Below are positions 1-8,760 of a DNA stretch of 64,000 bases, one piece after another. The stretch covers positions 82,879-146,878 of the forward strand of contig JAKOXH010000066.1 in assembly GCA_029781135.1 (NCBI GenBank). Reading direction: 5' to 3'. The notes under the pieces are model-generated. The model was not told the DNA's origin, did no database searches, and saw nothing but the letters and a program-made list of their open reading frames with translations. Both the position numbers and the translations under genes were made by a program. The stretch comes from Planctomycetota bacterium. Its GTDB lineage: Bacteria; Planctomycetota; Planctomycetia; Pirellulales; Lacipirellulaceae. The first letter of the stretch is position 1. The number at the start of each line of letters is the position of its first letter.

Positions 1-452
1 AGTTTTTCGCTGCTGTGCTGCCAGAGGAACTTGCCGTCCTTGATATCGAAGCAAAGCAGCACGCCCAGATCATGCTCGGGTGGATAGCGTTTCAGCCAGC
101 CCGCACTGTTGTTCGTGCCGATGAATGCCCGGCCGCCCGAGACGACGACGTTGCCGTAGGTTTGAGAACCGAGGCGGGCGACCCACTTCACGTTCTTGGC
201 GTTCTTCGGGTTCCAAGCGCCGGTTTTGTAATCGAATTCGCCGATCGCCCATTCGGTCGGAATGTTATGAGCTTCGGGCGTATTGTTGCGCGTCGACGAG
301 CCACCCCACTGCGTCCACTCTTTCGTGACCGCGTCCGCCTTTGCCGGCTTGGCCGCGGGAGCCGACTTCCCCGCGCCCGCTGCCAAACCCACGGACGCCG
401 TGATCGCCACAAGAACCACACTTGCCAAAAAACGAGTTGCTCTATTTTTCAT
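1..452 (-). CDS. PQQ-like beta-propeller protein, N-terminal part (cut by window edge)
   Basis: The first 150 codons of a secreted protein are visible; the rest lies beyond the left edge. The ATG at 452 opens a signal peptide (MKNRATRFLASVVLVAITAS, then an Ala/Gly-rich stretch). An Ala/Lys/Pro linker follows, then WTQWGGSSTRNNTPE, a motif typical of the start of PQQ-type (BamB/quinoprotein-like) propellers. Further on, VVSGGRAFIGTNNSAGW and LLCFDIKDGKFLWQH are recognisable propeller blade repeats. Planctomycetes carry many such exported propeller proteins, mostly of unknown substrate. It lies downstream of and in the same direction as the larger propeller gene at 698-2983, from which it is separated by a nested inverted repeat. 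No strong ribosome binding site is seen. Confidence 0.85.
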   Translation of the reverse strand, partial: MKNRATRFLASVVLVAITASVGLAAGAGKSAPAAKPAKADAVTKEWTQWGGSSTRNNTPEAHNIPTEWAIGEFDYKTGAWNPKNAKNVKWVARLGSQTYGNVVVSGGRAFIGTNNSAGWLKRYPPEHDLGVLLCFDIKDGKFLWQHSSEK

Positions 453-471
453 TTTGAAACTCAACAGTTGA

Positions 472-682
472 ACCACAAAGGTCACGAAGAACACAAAGGC
501 GAAGCAGTGCGTAGACCAAAAGTATAGTCTCACGCAAAGGCGCTAAGTCGCAAAGTCCATTATCGCATGAATCCCCGATAGTTGGTGGCTGACATTTTCT
601 TGCCCCAAACTTTGCGACTTGGCGCCTTGGCGAGAGACACATTCATCCCTTCACTTAGTGCTCTTGGTGCCCTTCGTGATTA
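472..682. repeat. Nested inverted repeat of CACGAAG / CGCAAAG words
   Basis: The outer arms at about 472-500 and 657-682 are imperfect reverse complements built from the words CACAAAGG and CACGAAG. Inside them a second pair at about 530-558 and 606-636 is built from CGCAAAGGCGCTAAGTCGCA and its complement. The element fills the gap behind the stop codon of the propeller gene at 698-2983 and before the start of the next propeller gene. No coding function is seen. Confidence 0.8.
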
Positions 683-697
683 AATATTTTTGGCGAG

Positions 698-2983
698 TTA
701 ATTCGCCGTTACTTTCAAATTGTCGAGAAAGATTTCCGCATCAGCCGAATTGCCGAACACGGCCGGCGTGCCTTGGAGGTTGGGCATGTGGTCGACCATT
801 TCCAGGGTCCACTTCTCGGGCTCCTGTTCGCCGCGGGGCCAAATTTTGCCGAGCACTTTCGCGCTACCCTTCCCGGGCACAACAGAAAGCTTCAGCGTGT
901 ACCATATATTGGCCTGCGGTTCGAACGGCACTTCCATCAGCGAACGATAGTTGTTCGAGGCCCAGCTATCGAGCTTCAGCTTGTGGTTCTGAGCGCGGAT
1001 CGTTAGTTCGTAGCCGCTGGCGATGATTCCGGCCTCCGGCATTTTGCCGCCGACCTCGTTGACCAGCACATCGGCCTGGATGGTGTAGTTCGATAAGTCG
1101 GCGGGCCCCATCCACAGAAAACTGCGCGTGCCGAGCTTGTTATGTGGATCTTTGGGCGTGGGCAACACCGACTTCTTCGCGATGAACTTCTCACCGCCCT
1201 TCTCGCGCACTTCCCAGCGAACGCGGCCACCGAGCCAGGTGAGCGGCACGGTCTTGTCCTTGTTGAAATCAAATGTCCAGGGTAGTGGCGGAATGACGCG
1301 GATGCGGGCCGTTCCCACGGCATCGCCGATTTTACACGTGACGAGCGCACACTGGTGTTCGTTCTCGGTCGGCGCGGTGTACGTACCTTCCGCGCTAACT
1401 TTGCCGTGGCCGTCGAGTCCGAATTTGGCACCCTTCGCCAGCGATTCCGGTAGCAGTTGTCCTTTCGCGTTAAAGACACGGACTTTGTATTGCTGCTGCT
1501 TGCCGGGCGAGAGCACAACATCAAACGGAATGACCTGAACCTGGGCCACCTTCTGGTCGCCGGGCATTTCCTTGGGCCATTCCGGCAGTGCGTCAGCCTT
1601 GGGCTTCCGATCCGCACTTCCCAGGCAATACATGTTATCCATCGTCGTGACGTAAATGCGGCCATGCGACACGATCGGCGATGCGTTGCACGCTTCGCGG
1701 GGCAACCGGACCTTGGCGACAATTTGCAGGTCTTTTTCGGTGGGCTTCAGCACGTACCATTGGCCGTCGCCGGTGATTACGAAGATTTTGCCATCGGCCA
1801 CGAACGGCGTAGGGCTCTCGTCGCCCGTGCCCCGCATGACGCTGCCGAGTTTTTTGCGGACGACAATTTCGCCCGTCTGGGCATCGATGCCGGTCATCTT
1901 GGCGCTATCGTCGATGACGTAAACTCGATCGTTCACCATCACCGGCGAACTGAACTGAGCCATGATTTCGAACTTCCGCCACAGTTCCTTGCCGGTTTGG
2001 TCGCCGGTTTTGGTGGCGTCCAGCGCGACGACCGATCCCATACTCGTGCCGACCGTGTTTTCAATACCGTGGCTCGTGTAGACGCGACCCTCGGGGGTCA
2101 CAAGTGGCGAGATGTTGATGCCGGCCCGTCCGAACGGAAAGTTCCAAATAACTTTGCCCGTGCGCGGCTGGAGCGACCACACGCCACCGTCGCCGGAGCT
2201 GAAGATCAGCTGTTGGATGCCGCCGACTGGGAGGCACGTGGGCGTACTGAATGTGGTGTCGTAGGGGCTGAACCCGGTGCCGTTGATCCAGCGCAGTTCG
2301 CCGTTCGCTTTGTTGAAGCACAGGAACCGATGAGCGGGCACCGCAAATCGGTTCCACTTCGGTTCGTCGCCCCAGCCAACCATGACGGCGCTAATCAGCA
2401 GGTTATCTTCGAAGATGAGCGGCAAGTTGGTGCGGCCGCCGTAGGTCGAAACGGTGCCGTACTCTTCGTGCAGGCTGTGATCCCACACGAGTTTGCCCGT
2501 GTCGCCTTCCAAGCAGCAGAAGTAACCGCAAATGCCCTGCGCGTAGACGCGACCGGTTTCCGGGTCACCGGCGACGCTCGACCAGCCGATGCGTTCCGCC
2601 GGCGCATCGGAAAGGTAAACATTAAACCGGTGTTCCCACAGAATCTTGCCGGTGGCTGCCTCGGCGCAAACGACTTTCTCGCCTTCGTCGGGGGTTTCCG
2701 GCTTGTCGTGCACGATCGTGTACAGTTTGCCACGCATTACGATGGGGGTCGAACGACCGGCGAGTTCCTTGCTCTTCCACAGCACGTTGCTGCCTTCGCC
2801 ACCCTCAGGATTCCACTTCTCGACGAGGCCCTTCTCGACGGAAACGCGATTCTGCTGCGGTCCGCGCCAGTTGGGCCAGTCCATGGGGTCGATGTCGGCA
2901 GCGCGACTCGGGAACGGCGCCAGGATGAATCCGGTAAAGATCAAACAAGCAATCCGCAGGCGACGACGCGAACCGTAGCTCAT
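698..2983 (-). CDS. Secreted PQQ-like beta-propeller protein with C-terminal LamG-like domain
   Basis: The 761-residue protein begins with a signal peptide (residues 1-28, ending SRAA). Residues about 35-480 are quinoprotein-type propeller repeats, introduced by DWPNWRGPQQNRVS, with repeated blade motifs such as VVCAEAATGKILWEHRF and FLCFNKANGELRW. Residues about 490-565 look like an Ig-like domain (VQVIPFDVVLSPGKQQQYKV). The last 190 residues resemble a concanavalin/LamG or DUF1080-like beta-sandwich ending AEIFLDNLKVTAN. Planctomycetes have many such PQQ-propeller proteins and their activity is mostly unknown; none of the residues seen here defines a catalytic site. The protein should act outside the inner membrane. 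The next gene downstream encodes a second propeller protein. Confidence 0.9.
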   Translation of the reverse strand: MSYGSRRRLRIACLIFTGFILAPFPSRAADIDPMDWPNWRGPQQNRVSVEKGLVEKWNPEGGEGSNVLWKSKELAGRSTPIVMRGKLYTIVHDKPETPDEGEKVVCAEAATGKILWEHRFNVYLSDAPAERIGWSSVAGDPETGRVYAQGICGYFCCLEGDTGKLVWDHSLHEEYGTVSTYGGRTNLPLIFEDNLLISAVMVGWGDEPKWNRFAVPAHRFLCFNKANGELRWINGTGFSPYDTTFSTPTCLPVGGIQQLIFSSGDGGVWSLQPRTGKVIWNFPFGRAGINISPLVTPEGRVYTSHGIENTVGTSMGSVVALDATKTGDQTGKELWRKFEIMAQFSSPVMVNDRVYVIDDSAKMTGIDAQTGEIVVRKKLGSVMRGTGDESPTPFVADGKIFVITGDGQWYVLKPTEKDLQIVAKVRLPREACNASPIVSHGRIYVTTMDNMYCLGSADRKPKADALPEWPKEMPGDQKVAQVQVIPFDVVLSPGKQQQYKVRVFNAKGQLLPESLAKGAKFGLDGHGKVSAEGTYTAPTENEHQCALVTCKIGDAVGTARIRVIPPLPWTFDFNKDKTVPLTWLGGRVRWEVREKGGEKFIAKKSVLPTPKDPHNKLGTRSFLWMGPADLSNYTIQADVLVNEVGGKMPEAGIIASGYELTIRAQNHKLKLDSWASNNYRSLMEVPFEPQANIWYTLKLSVVPGKGSAKVLGKIWPRGEQEPEKWTLEMVDHMPNLQGTPAVFGNSADAEIFLDNLKVTAN

Positions 2984-3728
2984 GTTAGGGGCGCTCCGGC
3001 AGACAATTGGTGTTCAGGGTTTTGACAGGGAGGGAAACGGTGCGGATGCCGGCGGGCAGGCCCACGCTTGCCGAGCCGGCAAAGTCAACCTAGCACCACA
3101 CATGCTCGTTCGGTCCGACGTAGCTGGCAGCACGGTGCATGCTTGCCGGGCGGAACTGGCGTCCACGTCCCAGCGCAACGGAGTTGATCGAGTTGCGACC
3201 GCTAGCGTGAGAATGAAGCCGGTACAGTCTCCCTAACTATATCAAACAGATCGTGGCGCGGCCACTTACCATGGCCGCAGCCCCGCAGAAACGGCAAGCT
3301 TTCACCAGCCTACGTGCCGCGCAAACTTTGCGTAATAGTTTGCGATAAAGTGATGGCGGAAAAAAACTTGCGTTCATTCAAGCGCTGTTGGAAAAGGCGA
3401 CGATACGATGGTTGTCGCATGCGATACACCCGCGTGTCTATTGCGGCACCAAGTCTGCGCGTCAACTACCGGCCCGGACTTATCGGGCCAAGGATTGGCT
3501 CGACTGGTAATGACGCCCACCGTTGTGAACCCACCGCAGCAGCCCGCCTGATTCCGACCCCCGGCACTTTGAAAGTGCCCCTTACGCCGGACTAGCCTAC
3601 CGACCTCGGCGTAGCCTTGCGTCCGTCGCTCACGACCGACACAAACTTCGGCGTGGGGCGGCATCGCGCGTTGCCGGAAGTCGGTGATCATCTGCTCGGG
3701 TGGTTCCAACAATAGGAGACAATGTCCG
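2984..3728. other. Gap of 745 bp without a supported gene
   Basis: The region separates the leftward propeller gene from the rightward cysteine-rich gene, so promoters for both should lie here. Open frames on either strand have arginine-rich, low-quality translations and no start signal. I see only a short hairpin near 3568 (GCACTTTGAAAGTGC). The good ribosome binding site AGGAGA at about 3715-3719 belongs to the cysteine-rich gene. Confidence 0.6.
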
Positions 3729-4454
3729 ATGAAGTGGAACTTTGTGGGAGCGCTCGTGATGAGCATCGCCCTGGCCAGCCAGAGCTTCGGCTTTGGTATG
3801 CTAGACAAGATGCTTGGCGGCGGCTGTGGCTGCTGCTGCGAGCCAAGCTGCAGCTGTTGCGAGAAATCGTGCTGTGCAGAACAGAGCTGCTGTGCGGAGA
3901 AGAGCTGCTGCTGTGAACAGAACAGCTGCTGCAACGCCTGCTCAAGCTGTGGCTGCAACAATCAGTGCTGCTTGCTCGACAAGTTGTTTGGTTCGCTGAA
4001 GTGCGGTTGCGGTTCGTGCTGCGAACCGAGCTGCTGTGCCGAACCGAGCTGCTGCGCCAGCAACGCCTGTGGCTGTGGCTGCGAAAAGAGCTGCTGTGCC
4101 GAGAAGTCTTGCGGCTGCGAATCGAACTGCTGCAATAGCTGCGGTTCGTGCTGCAACCAAGGCTGCTGCTTGCTCGACAAGCTGACCGGCATGTTCAAGT
4201 GCCATAGCTGCGGTTCGTGCTGCGAACCCAGCTGCTGCTGCGATAGCTGCGGCTGTGGCGAGGCTTGCGGTTCTGGCTGCTCGAGCGGCTGCGGCTGCAA
4301 CGGTGGCGAAAAGACCGAAAAGGCCGAGAAGAAATCGGCTGACGCCGCGACTGCTCCAGTTGAAGCCGGTGCAGTTGCTCCGCGTCCGATGGCCGATCCG
4401 AGTGCCGCGGTTGGTCAGCAACGCAATGTCGTTCGCACCAGCTTCCTTCGCTAA
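3729..4454 (+). CDS. Secreted cysteine-rich repeat protein
   Basis: I chose the ATG at 3729 because AGGAGA lies 9 nt upstream and the protein then starts with a clean signal peptide (MKWNFVGALVMSIALASQSF). The 241-residue product is dominated by Cys, often as CC pairs (CCEPSCC, CCAEKSC). Three repeats each begin with a Leu-Asp-Lys segment (LDKMLGGG, LLDKLFGSLKCG, LLDKLTGMFKCH), each followed by C-G-x-CCEPSC. The tail is Lys/Glu/Ala-rich and ends NVVRTSFLR without Cys. I do not recognise the family. Planctomycete cell walls are known to be proteinaceous and rich in disulfides, so a wall or surface role, or metal binding, would be reasonable inferences. An intrinsic terminator follows the stop, so the gene is probably monocistronic. 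Confidence 0.85.
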   Translation: MKWNFVGALVMSIALASQSFGFGMLDKMLGGGCGCCCEPSCSCCEKSCCAEQSCCAEKSCCCEQNSCCNACSSCGCNNQCCLLDKLFGSLKCGCGSCCEPSCCAEPSCCASNACGCGCEKSCCAEKSCGCESNCCNSCGSCCNQGCCLLDKLTGMFKCHSCGSCCEPSCCCDSCGCGEACGSGCSSGCGCNGGEKTEKAEKKSADAATAPVEAGAVAPRPMADPSAAVGQQRNVVRTSFLR

Positions 4455-4494
4455 TTAACCGTAGCGATCACGAAGACTGTTCGATCAACATCGA

Positions 4495-4530
4495 CCTGCC
4501 CCAGACGGAAGTTTTGGGGCAGGTTTTTTT
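4495..4530 (+). terminator. Rho-independent terminator
   Basis: A 9-bp GC-rich stem (CCTGCCCCA pairing with TGGGGCAGG) with an 11-nt loop is followed by seven T. It lies about 40 bp behind the stop codon of the cysteine-rich gene. Confidence 0.9.
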
Positions 4531-4604
4531 GTGCTCGGTGTTCAGCGAGCCGAAGGCCATGGCCGCGCGCCTATCAATGGAAATCAGCCAGGCGACTGAT
4601 CATG

Positions 4605-4907
4605 CTACTGGACCAGCCCGCGAATTCGCACGCCGAACTTGTCGCCGACCTTGACCACCTCGCCCTCGGCGAATTTTCGGCCGCCAACCACAAGTTCCAG
4701 CGGCTGGTCGCACGTCTTCTCGAATTTCACGATCGAGCCGGGCCCCAGTTCCACGATCTCCTGGACGCTCTTGCGCTGCGATGCGAGAGTGACGTGCACC
4801 GGCACGCTGATTTGGAGCAGCCCATGAGCGTAACTCGCGGCGCGCGAGCTCGTCGGGCTGTCGGCCGCGGGGGCGGCGGGCTGGGTTTCGGCGGCAGAAT
4901 CGGCCAT
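4605..4907 (-). CDS. FliN-like SpoA (surface presentation of antigens) domain protein
   Basis: The 100-residue protein has an Ala/Pro-rich N-terminus and a C-terminal SpoA domain (residues about 30-98). It reads LQISVPVHVTLASQRKSVQE, then IVELGPGSIVKFEK, PLELVVGGRKFAEGEVVKVG and DKFGVRI, the classical core of FliN, a C-ring component of the flagellar motor switch that also occurs in type III secretion. It faces the cysteine-rich gene convergently and no other flagellar or secretion gene is in the window. It may be a flagellar FliN encoded away from the main cluster or an independent adaptor. Length is normal for a short FliN. Confidence 0.85.
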   Translation of the reverse strand: MADSAAETQPAAPAADSPTSSRAASYAHGLLQISVPVHVTLASQRKSVQEIVELGPGSIVKFEKTCDQPLELVVGGRKFAEGEVVKVGDKFGVRIRGLVQ

Positions 4908-5236
4908 GATGATTCGGCAACTAAATGAGTATTTGCATCGTCACACGTTCGTTATCGACCAAAGCACCCGGCAAACTTTTCCCACTCCACACATAGTCTA
5001 AATCCTTCGCACAGCCGCGCTTTCGTTTCTATAATTGACCAAGCGACCAGCTCGCTAGCTTGAGCCGTCCCGCACGCTTTCGATTGTGCTTCGCAAGGCA
5101 AGGATCGAGACGAATTGGCCACGGAGGCCGCCGACGTGGCCAAGCAGCTGCAACAATTCACATGCCCACGCCCAGCCGTCGGCATGGCACCCAAAAAACG
5201 AACCATTTTTCACCGAACACGGTATACAAACCCGCC
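4908..5236. other. Gap between divergent fliN-like gene and nadA
   Basis: This 329-bp gap must carry the promoters of both neighbours. The only structured sequence is at about 5160-5192, an imperfect palindrome (CATGCCCACGCCCAGCCGTC, then GGCATGGCAC) of the same family as copies near 54.7 kb and 59.45 kb. A frame open from 5060 into nadA has no family-like sequence before the ATG at 5237. Confidence 0.5.
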
Positions 5237-6379
5237 ATGACCACTATGCTTGCCGGCCCCGCTCCCGTTCACGAGTTGCAGCCCTACAAATCGCTGCTCA
5301 ACGACGAATTGACAAGGCGCATTCAAAAGGTTCGGCGCCAGTTTGGCTCGCAGTTACTCATTCTGGGCCATCATTATCAGCAAGATGAGGTCATCTCGCT
5401 CGCCGACCTCCGCGGCGATAGCTATGGCCTGAGCCAGAACGCGGCTGCTAGCAGTGAGTGTCGGTACATCGTGTTTTGCGGCGTCCACTTCATGGCCGAA
5501 ACGGCGGACATTCTGGCCAACCGCCCGGAGAAGCTCGCCGAACGCGGTGGGGTCCGGGTGCCGGTGATTTTGCCCGACCTGGCTGCCGGCTGCTCGATGG
5601 CCGATATGGCCGCTCTCCACCAAATCGAAGACGCTTGGGACCAGCTTGGCGAAGTGGTGGATACAAACGACATCACTCCGGTTACGTACATCAACTCGGC
5701 TGCCAGTTTGAAGGCGTTTGTGGGCCGTCATGGCGGTATCGTGTGTACCTCCTCGAACGCCGAGGCGGCACTCCGTTGGGCCTTCGCCCGTACCAGTCGC
5801 GTGATGTTCTTCCCCGACCAGCACCTCGGCCGCAACACGGCCATCGGCATGGGAATCACGCTCGACCAAATGCCCGTGTGGGATCCGTTCGCCGACGCGC
5901 TCGGTGGCAACAGTGAGCAGCAAATCAGAGAGAGCAAAGTCGTTTTGTGGAAAGGCCACTGCAGCGTCCACCAGATGTTTCGCCCCGAGCACGTAACGAT
6001 GTTCCGCGACAAGTACCCAGGCATCAAAATCTTGGTCCACCCGGAATGCCCACGCGAAGTCTTTGAATTGGCCGACGTTTCGGGTTCGACAAGTAAGATC
6101 ATCAAGACGGTCGAGTCGTCGCCGCCCGGCAGCAAATGGGCGATTGGCACCGAGCTGCATCTAGTAAATCGGCTAAAGCAGCAACATCCGGATAAAGAGA
6201 TCCACTTTCTCTCGCCGGTCGTGTGCATGTGCGCGACGATGTACCGTATCGACTTGGCACACCTGTGCTGGAGCCTGGAGAACTTGGTCGCCGGCACGCC
6301 CGTGAATGTCATCGAAGTCGACGCAGAAACGGCCCGCTGGTCGCTCGTTGCACTCGAACGGATGCTGGAGGTGAAGTGA
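5237..6379 (+). CDS. nadA: Quinolinate synthase
   Basis: NadA condenses iminoaspartate with dihydroxyacetone phosphate to quinolinate in de novo NAD synthesis, using a [4Fe-4S] cluster. The 380-residue protein shows LLILGHHYQQDEV near the N-terminus and cysteines in the expected contexts: FCGVHFMAETADIL, LAAGCSMADM, VHPECPREV and VVCMCATMYRI near the C-terminus. The pairs GSTSKIIKTV and IGTELHLVNRL are also family hallmarks. The ATG at 5237 gives the usual N-terminus; the frame is open further upstream, but that part has no resemblance to NadA. No clear ribosome binding site is seen. The partners nadB and nadC are not in the window. The gene is followed by an AATGACC-word inverted repeat. Confidence 0.95.
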   Translation: MTTMLAGPAPVHELQPYKSLLNDELTRRIQKVRRQFGSQLLILGHHYQQDEVISLADLRGDSYGLSQNAAASSECRYIVFCGVHFMAETADILANRPEKLAERGGVRVPVILPDLAAGCSMADMAALHQIEDAWDQLGEVVDTNDITPVTYINSAASLKAFVGRHGGIVCTSSNAEAALRWAFARTSRVMFFPDQHLGRNTAIGMGITLDQMPVWDPFADALGGNSEQQIRESKVVLWKGHCSVHQMFRPEHVTMFRDKYPGIKILVHPECPREVFELADVSGSTSKIIKTVESSPPGSKWAIGTELHLVNRLKQQHPDKEIHFLSPVVCMCATMYRIDLAHLCWSLENLVAGTPVNVIEVDAETARWSLVALERMLEVK

Positions 6380-6412
6380 TCATTGAAGGATACCAGAGGC
6401 ATAGTTTGCAGC

Positions 6413-6510
6413 TAATGACCAATGACCAAGCACCAATGACCAAGTCAGAAGGAAGTTGGCATACGGCCAGAAACTTGTTGGTCATTGCGACTTGGTCATT
6501 GGTCATTGTT
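6413..6510. repeat. Inverted repeat of AATGACC words
   Basis: The left arm (6413-6445) contains three near copies of CCAATGACCAAG. The right arm (6477-6510) is the imperfect reverse complement with TTGGTCATTG repeated. It begins 34 nt behind the nadA stop codon. Confidence 0.85.
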
Positions 6511-6622
6511 TATCAACTCGCTGAACTCTGTGTCCTGGCAAATGTCGGCTATCATTTAGGGTGTCGCTTTCAATCGTTCTTTTCGTGTTTTCGTGGCTAG
6601 TCTGGTTGGGAAATTGCCGCCG

Positions 6623-7048
6623 ATGCAACTGCCGCCTCTGAAAATCGACCCCAAATATGGCTGCTTCCCTTGGTGGCCGGAAGATGGCAACGACTGGGTC
6701 CACCCCGAGGACGTGGCCACGGCCCGCGCGATGATCCCCAGCGGTCGCGTCTTTCGTCGCGATGGCGCGGAAGGCGATTACCAGCTGATGCACTACGGCG
6801 AGACCACGCTCCGGGTTCGCCGCACCTTGTGGCAAGAGGTCGAGCCTGAAGGCTTCGAAATCGGCGACTGGGTCGAAGTGCTCAGCCGCGGTATGCGCAA
6901 CGAACCGCGCACCGGCATCATCCGCGACGTACTGTGGGACGCCCGCTCGGACCGGCTCCATTACCTGATCACAGAAAACGACGTGCCGATCAATGAAGTG
7001 TACACGCGCGACGACTTGGAACACGTCGAGCCGACGAGTGAATCATGA
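6623..7048 (+). CDS. Conserved hypothetical protein
   Basis: I favour the ATG at 6623 (MQLPPLKIDPKYGCFPWWPE) over an upstream start at 6593, which would begin in sequence just behind the repeat. The 141-residue soluble protein has no signal peptide or membrane segment. Its middle reads as a small beta-rich domain (FEIGDWVEVLSRGMRNEPRT, then GIIRDVLWD and LHYLITENDVPINEVYTRDDL), which resembles a KOW/SH3-like barrel. I do not recognise a named family. It lies in the same direction as nadA, 243 bp downstream, but a repeat separates them, so cotranscription is uncertain. Confidence 0.65.
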   Translation: MQLPPLKIDPKYGCFPWWPEDGNDWVHPEDVATARAMIPSGRVFRRDGAEGDYQLMHYGETTLRVRRTLWQEVEPEGFEIGDWVEVLSRGMRNEPRTGIIRDVLWDARSDRLHYLITENDVPINEVYTRDDLEHVEPTSES

Positions 7049-7138
7049 CAGTTGAGCTTACCGGTGCCATGCTCACGCGAAGCGGGAACCGGCCCTCGCC
7101 GAGCCATGGCACGCTGGATCTGTTGCACCCTGGGCTTA

Positions 7139-8326
7139 TCAATACTCCTCGTCGGTCGGCTGCGGCAGTTGGCGGTCCGGCTTCAAACCGCTGCCAGCGT
7201 CCCACTCCAAACTCGACCGTCGGCTATTTGAGGTCATCAACTGCGCATAGATTCGCGGGTCAATCGATTCCGAGATGAACTCGATATTGCCGCCGCAAAA
7301 CGCCATATTCACGCCACCGGGGTGCGCGCTCGAAGGGTAGCCGTACGATTCGTAGGCACTGTCGGCATACGCCAACATCGGATTATTGGAATTCACTTTA
7401 TCCGGGGATTGGCCCTTATCGTAGTATCGATCGCCGTTGATCCGTTCGATCGCCGACGGCTGATTGTTCGCCTGATTCTTCCACACAAAGCCAAACAGAT
7501 GCTTCATATCGGGAATTGTGCTCTGATCGTTCTGCAACCAAACGCCGTCCTGTCCAGCGGGTTGGAGTGCCTCGAACGTCCAGTACCAGGCATGCAGATT
7601 CTCGGAAAGCATCAGCGTCTTGCTCGAGCCATCGGGAATTTGTGAAAGCGACATTTGGACAATACCGTCCGGTGGGTTCCCGTCCCGCGCATCCTTTGGG
7701 CCGTAGACCGGCAAATTACCGGGGTTCCGATTGGCATCGAAGAACATGCCATCGGCCGCCAATTCATGGGCGTCTTTGCGAAGTGAATCGGAAAACGCTC
7801 GGCCCGCATTGCACACATAGTTCGTCCACGGCTGGCCCGGCACGTCGGGCGGAGAGCTCGGACAAGTCAAACCCTCGATGCCCGGTGCCCGCGGATTGAC
7901 GCCAAAATTCTGCGACCATTCATCCCACAGCGCTTGCTGTTCCATGTAGGGGAACGCCATGACAATCCAACTTGCTCGGCGACCACGCGCATAAGAGGCA
8001 TTTGTCCCAGTGCCTTTGCTATTCGGGTCGAACAACTGGTTCACATAACCTGGCAGTTTCTTCTGTTGGGTATCTTTGCTCATGAGCGCCGTCATGAGTT
8101 GCTTGATGTTATTACGACACGTGTTGCTGCGTGCCGTTTCGCGCGCATTTTGCACGGCCGGCAACAACAGCGCCACCAGCGTCCCAATAATCGCAATCAC
8201 CACCAGCAACTCGACCAGCGTGAAACCATGCAGCGTCGTAGGTCCGCCGAGCCGAGGCGGACGATTTCGTTGGGCCGCTCGGCTCGCGACCCTTATCTTG
8301 CTAAAGCCCCGACGTGTGTGCCTCAT
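7139..8326 (-). CDS. DUF1559 domain protein with prepilin-type N-terminus
   Basis: The start at 8326 (MRHTRRGFSKIR) places the prepilin cleavage and methylation motif GFTLVELLVVIAIIGTLVAL about 35 residues in, after a positively charged leader, followed by LLPAVQNARETARSNTCRNN. This pseudopilin N-terminus joined to the DUF1559 domain defines a family expanded in planctomycetes, often in tens of copies. The C-terminus HPGGVNMAFCGGNIEFISESID is the expected H-x-G-G-x-N DUF1559 ending. Total length is 395 residues, within the family range. It would be processed by a prepilin peptidase and displayed at the cell surface or periplasm; the biological role of the family is unknown. It diverges from fae. 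Confidence 0.93.
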   Translation of the reverse strand: MRHTRRGFSKIRVASRAAQRNRPPRLGGPTTLHGFTLVELLVVIAIIGTLVALLLPAVQNARETARSNTCRNNIKQLMTALMSKDTQQKKLPGYVNQLFDPNSKGTGTNASYARGRRASWIVMAFPYMEQQALWDEWSQNFGVNPRAPGIEGLTCPSSPPDVPGQPWTNYVCNAGRAFSDSLRKDAHELAADGMFFDANRNPGNLPVYGPKDARDGNPPDGIVQMSLSQIPDGSSKTLMLSENLHAWYWTFEALQPAGQDGVWLQNDQSTIPDMKHLFGFVWKNQANNQPSAIERINGDRYYDKGQSPDKVNSNNPMLAYADSAYESYGYPSSAHPGGVNMAFCGGNIEFISESIDPRIYAQLMTSNSRRSSLEWDAGSGLKPDRQLPQPTDEEY

Positions 8327-8760
8327 AACAAACCTCTTCTCTAAATGTGGGCGTCGGCCCAAGTGCCTCTGTTCGCGTTCGACCCGAAAGATTGGCGGTC
8401 GGAATAAGATCGATAAGTGCGGCCAGAATCCCCGCCCTCCCTGACCAGGAAGCCGCTAATGGTACCACTTTATTGTTCCAGAATTCAAGGATTTTGTCCA
8501 GAAATTGGGTAGGCGATTGGACCGCCCAAGCGTGGCCGATCATGTCGATTTACACCGCGGAAACTACCGTGGGATCACGCTACGGTCCCTTGCATTGCAG
8601 CCTGGGTGTGATATTCTTCGCATTCCGGCCGGCGTTTTGTTGCACGCGGACTAATTCGCTCATGCTGGCTCGGCTTAATCGACACAACCCGCATTTCCGG
8701 CCTTGCCGACCTTTGGGCACGCCGGCACGGGCAGCCCCCCAGCACAATAGGAGCGCGAAT
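8327..8760. other. Divergent promoter gap between DUF1559 gene and fae
   Basis: About 430 bp lie between two divergent starts. No gene is supported. The sequence immediately before fae carries AGGAGC 8 nt before its ATG. I see no clear repeat or palindrome here. Confidence 0.5.

Noticed and set aside
1457..3025. A 522-codon open frame on the plus strand
   Set aside because: It runs antisense to the propeller gene at 698-2983, whose product has clear domain motifs; the plus-strand translation has none and arises from high G+C.
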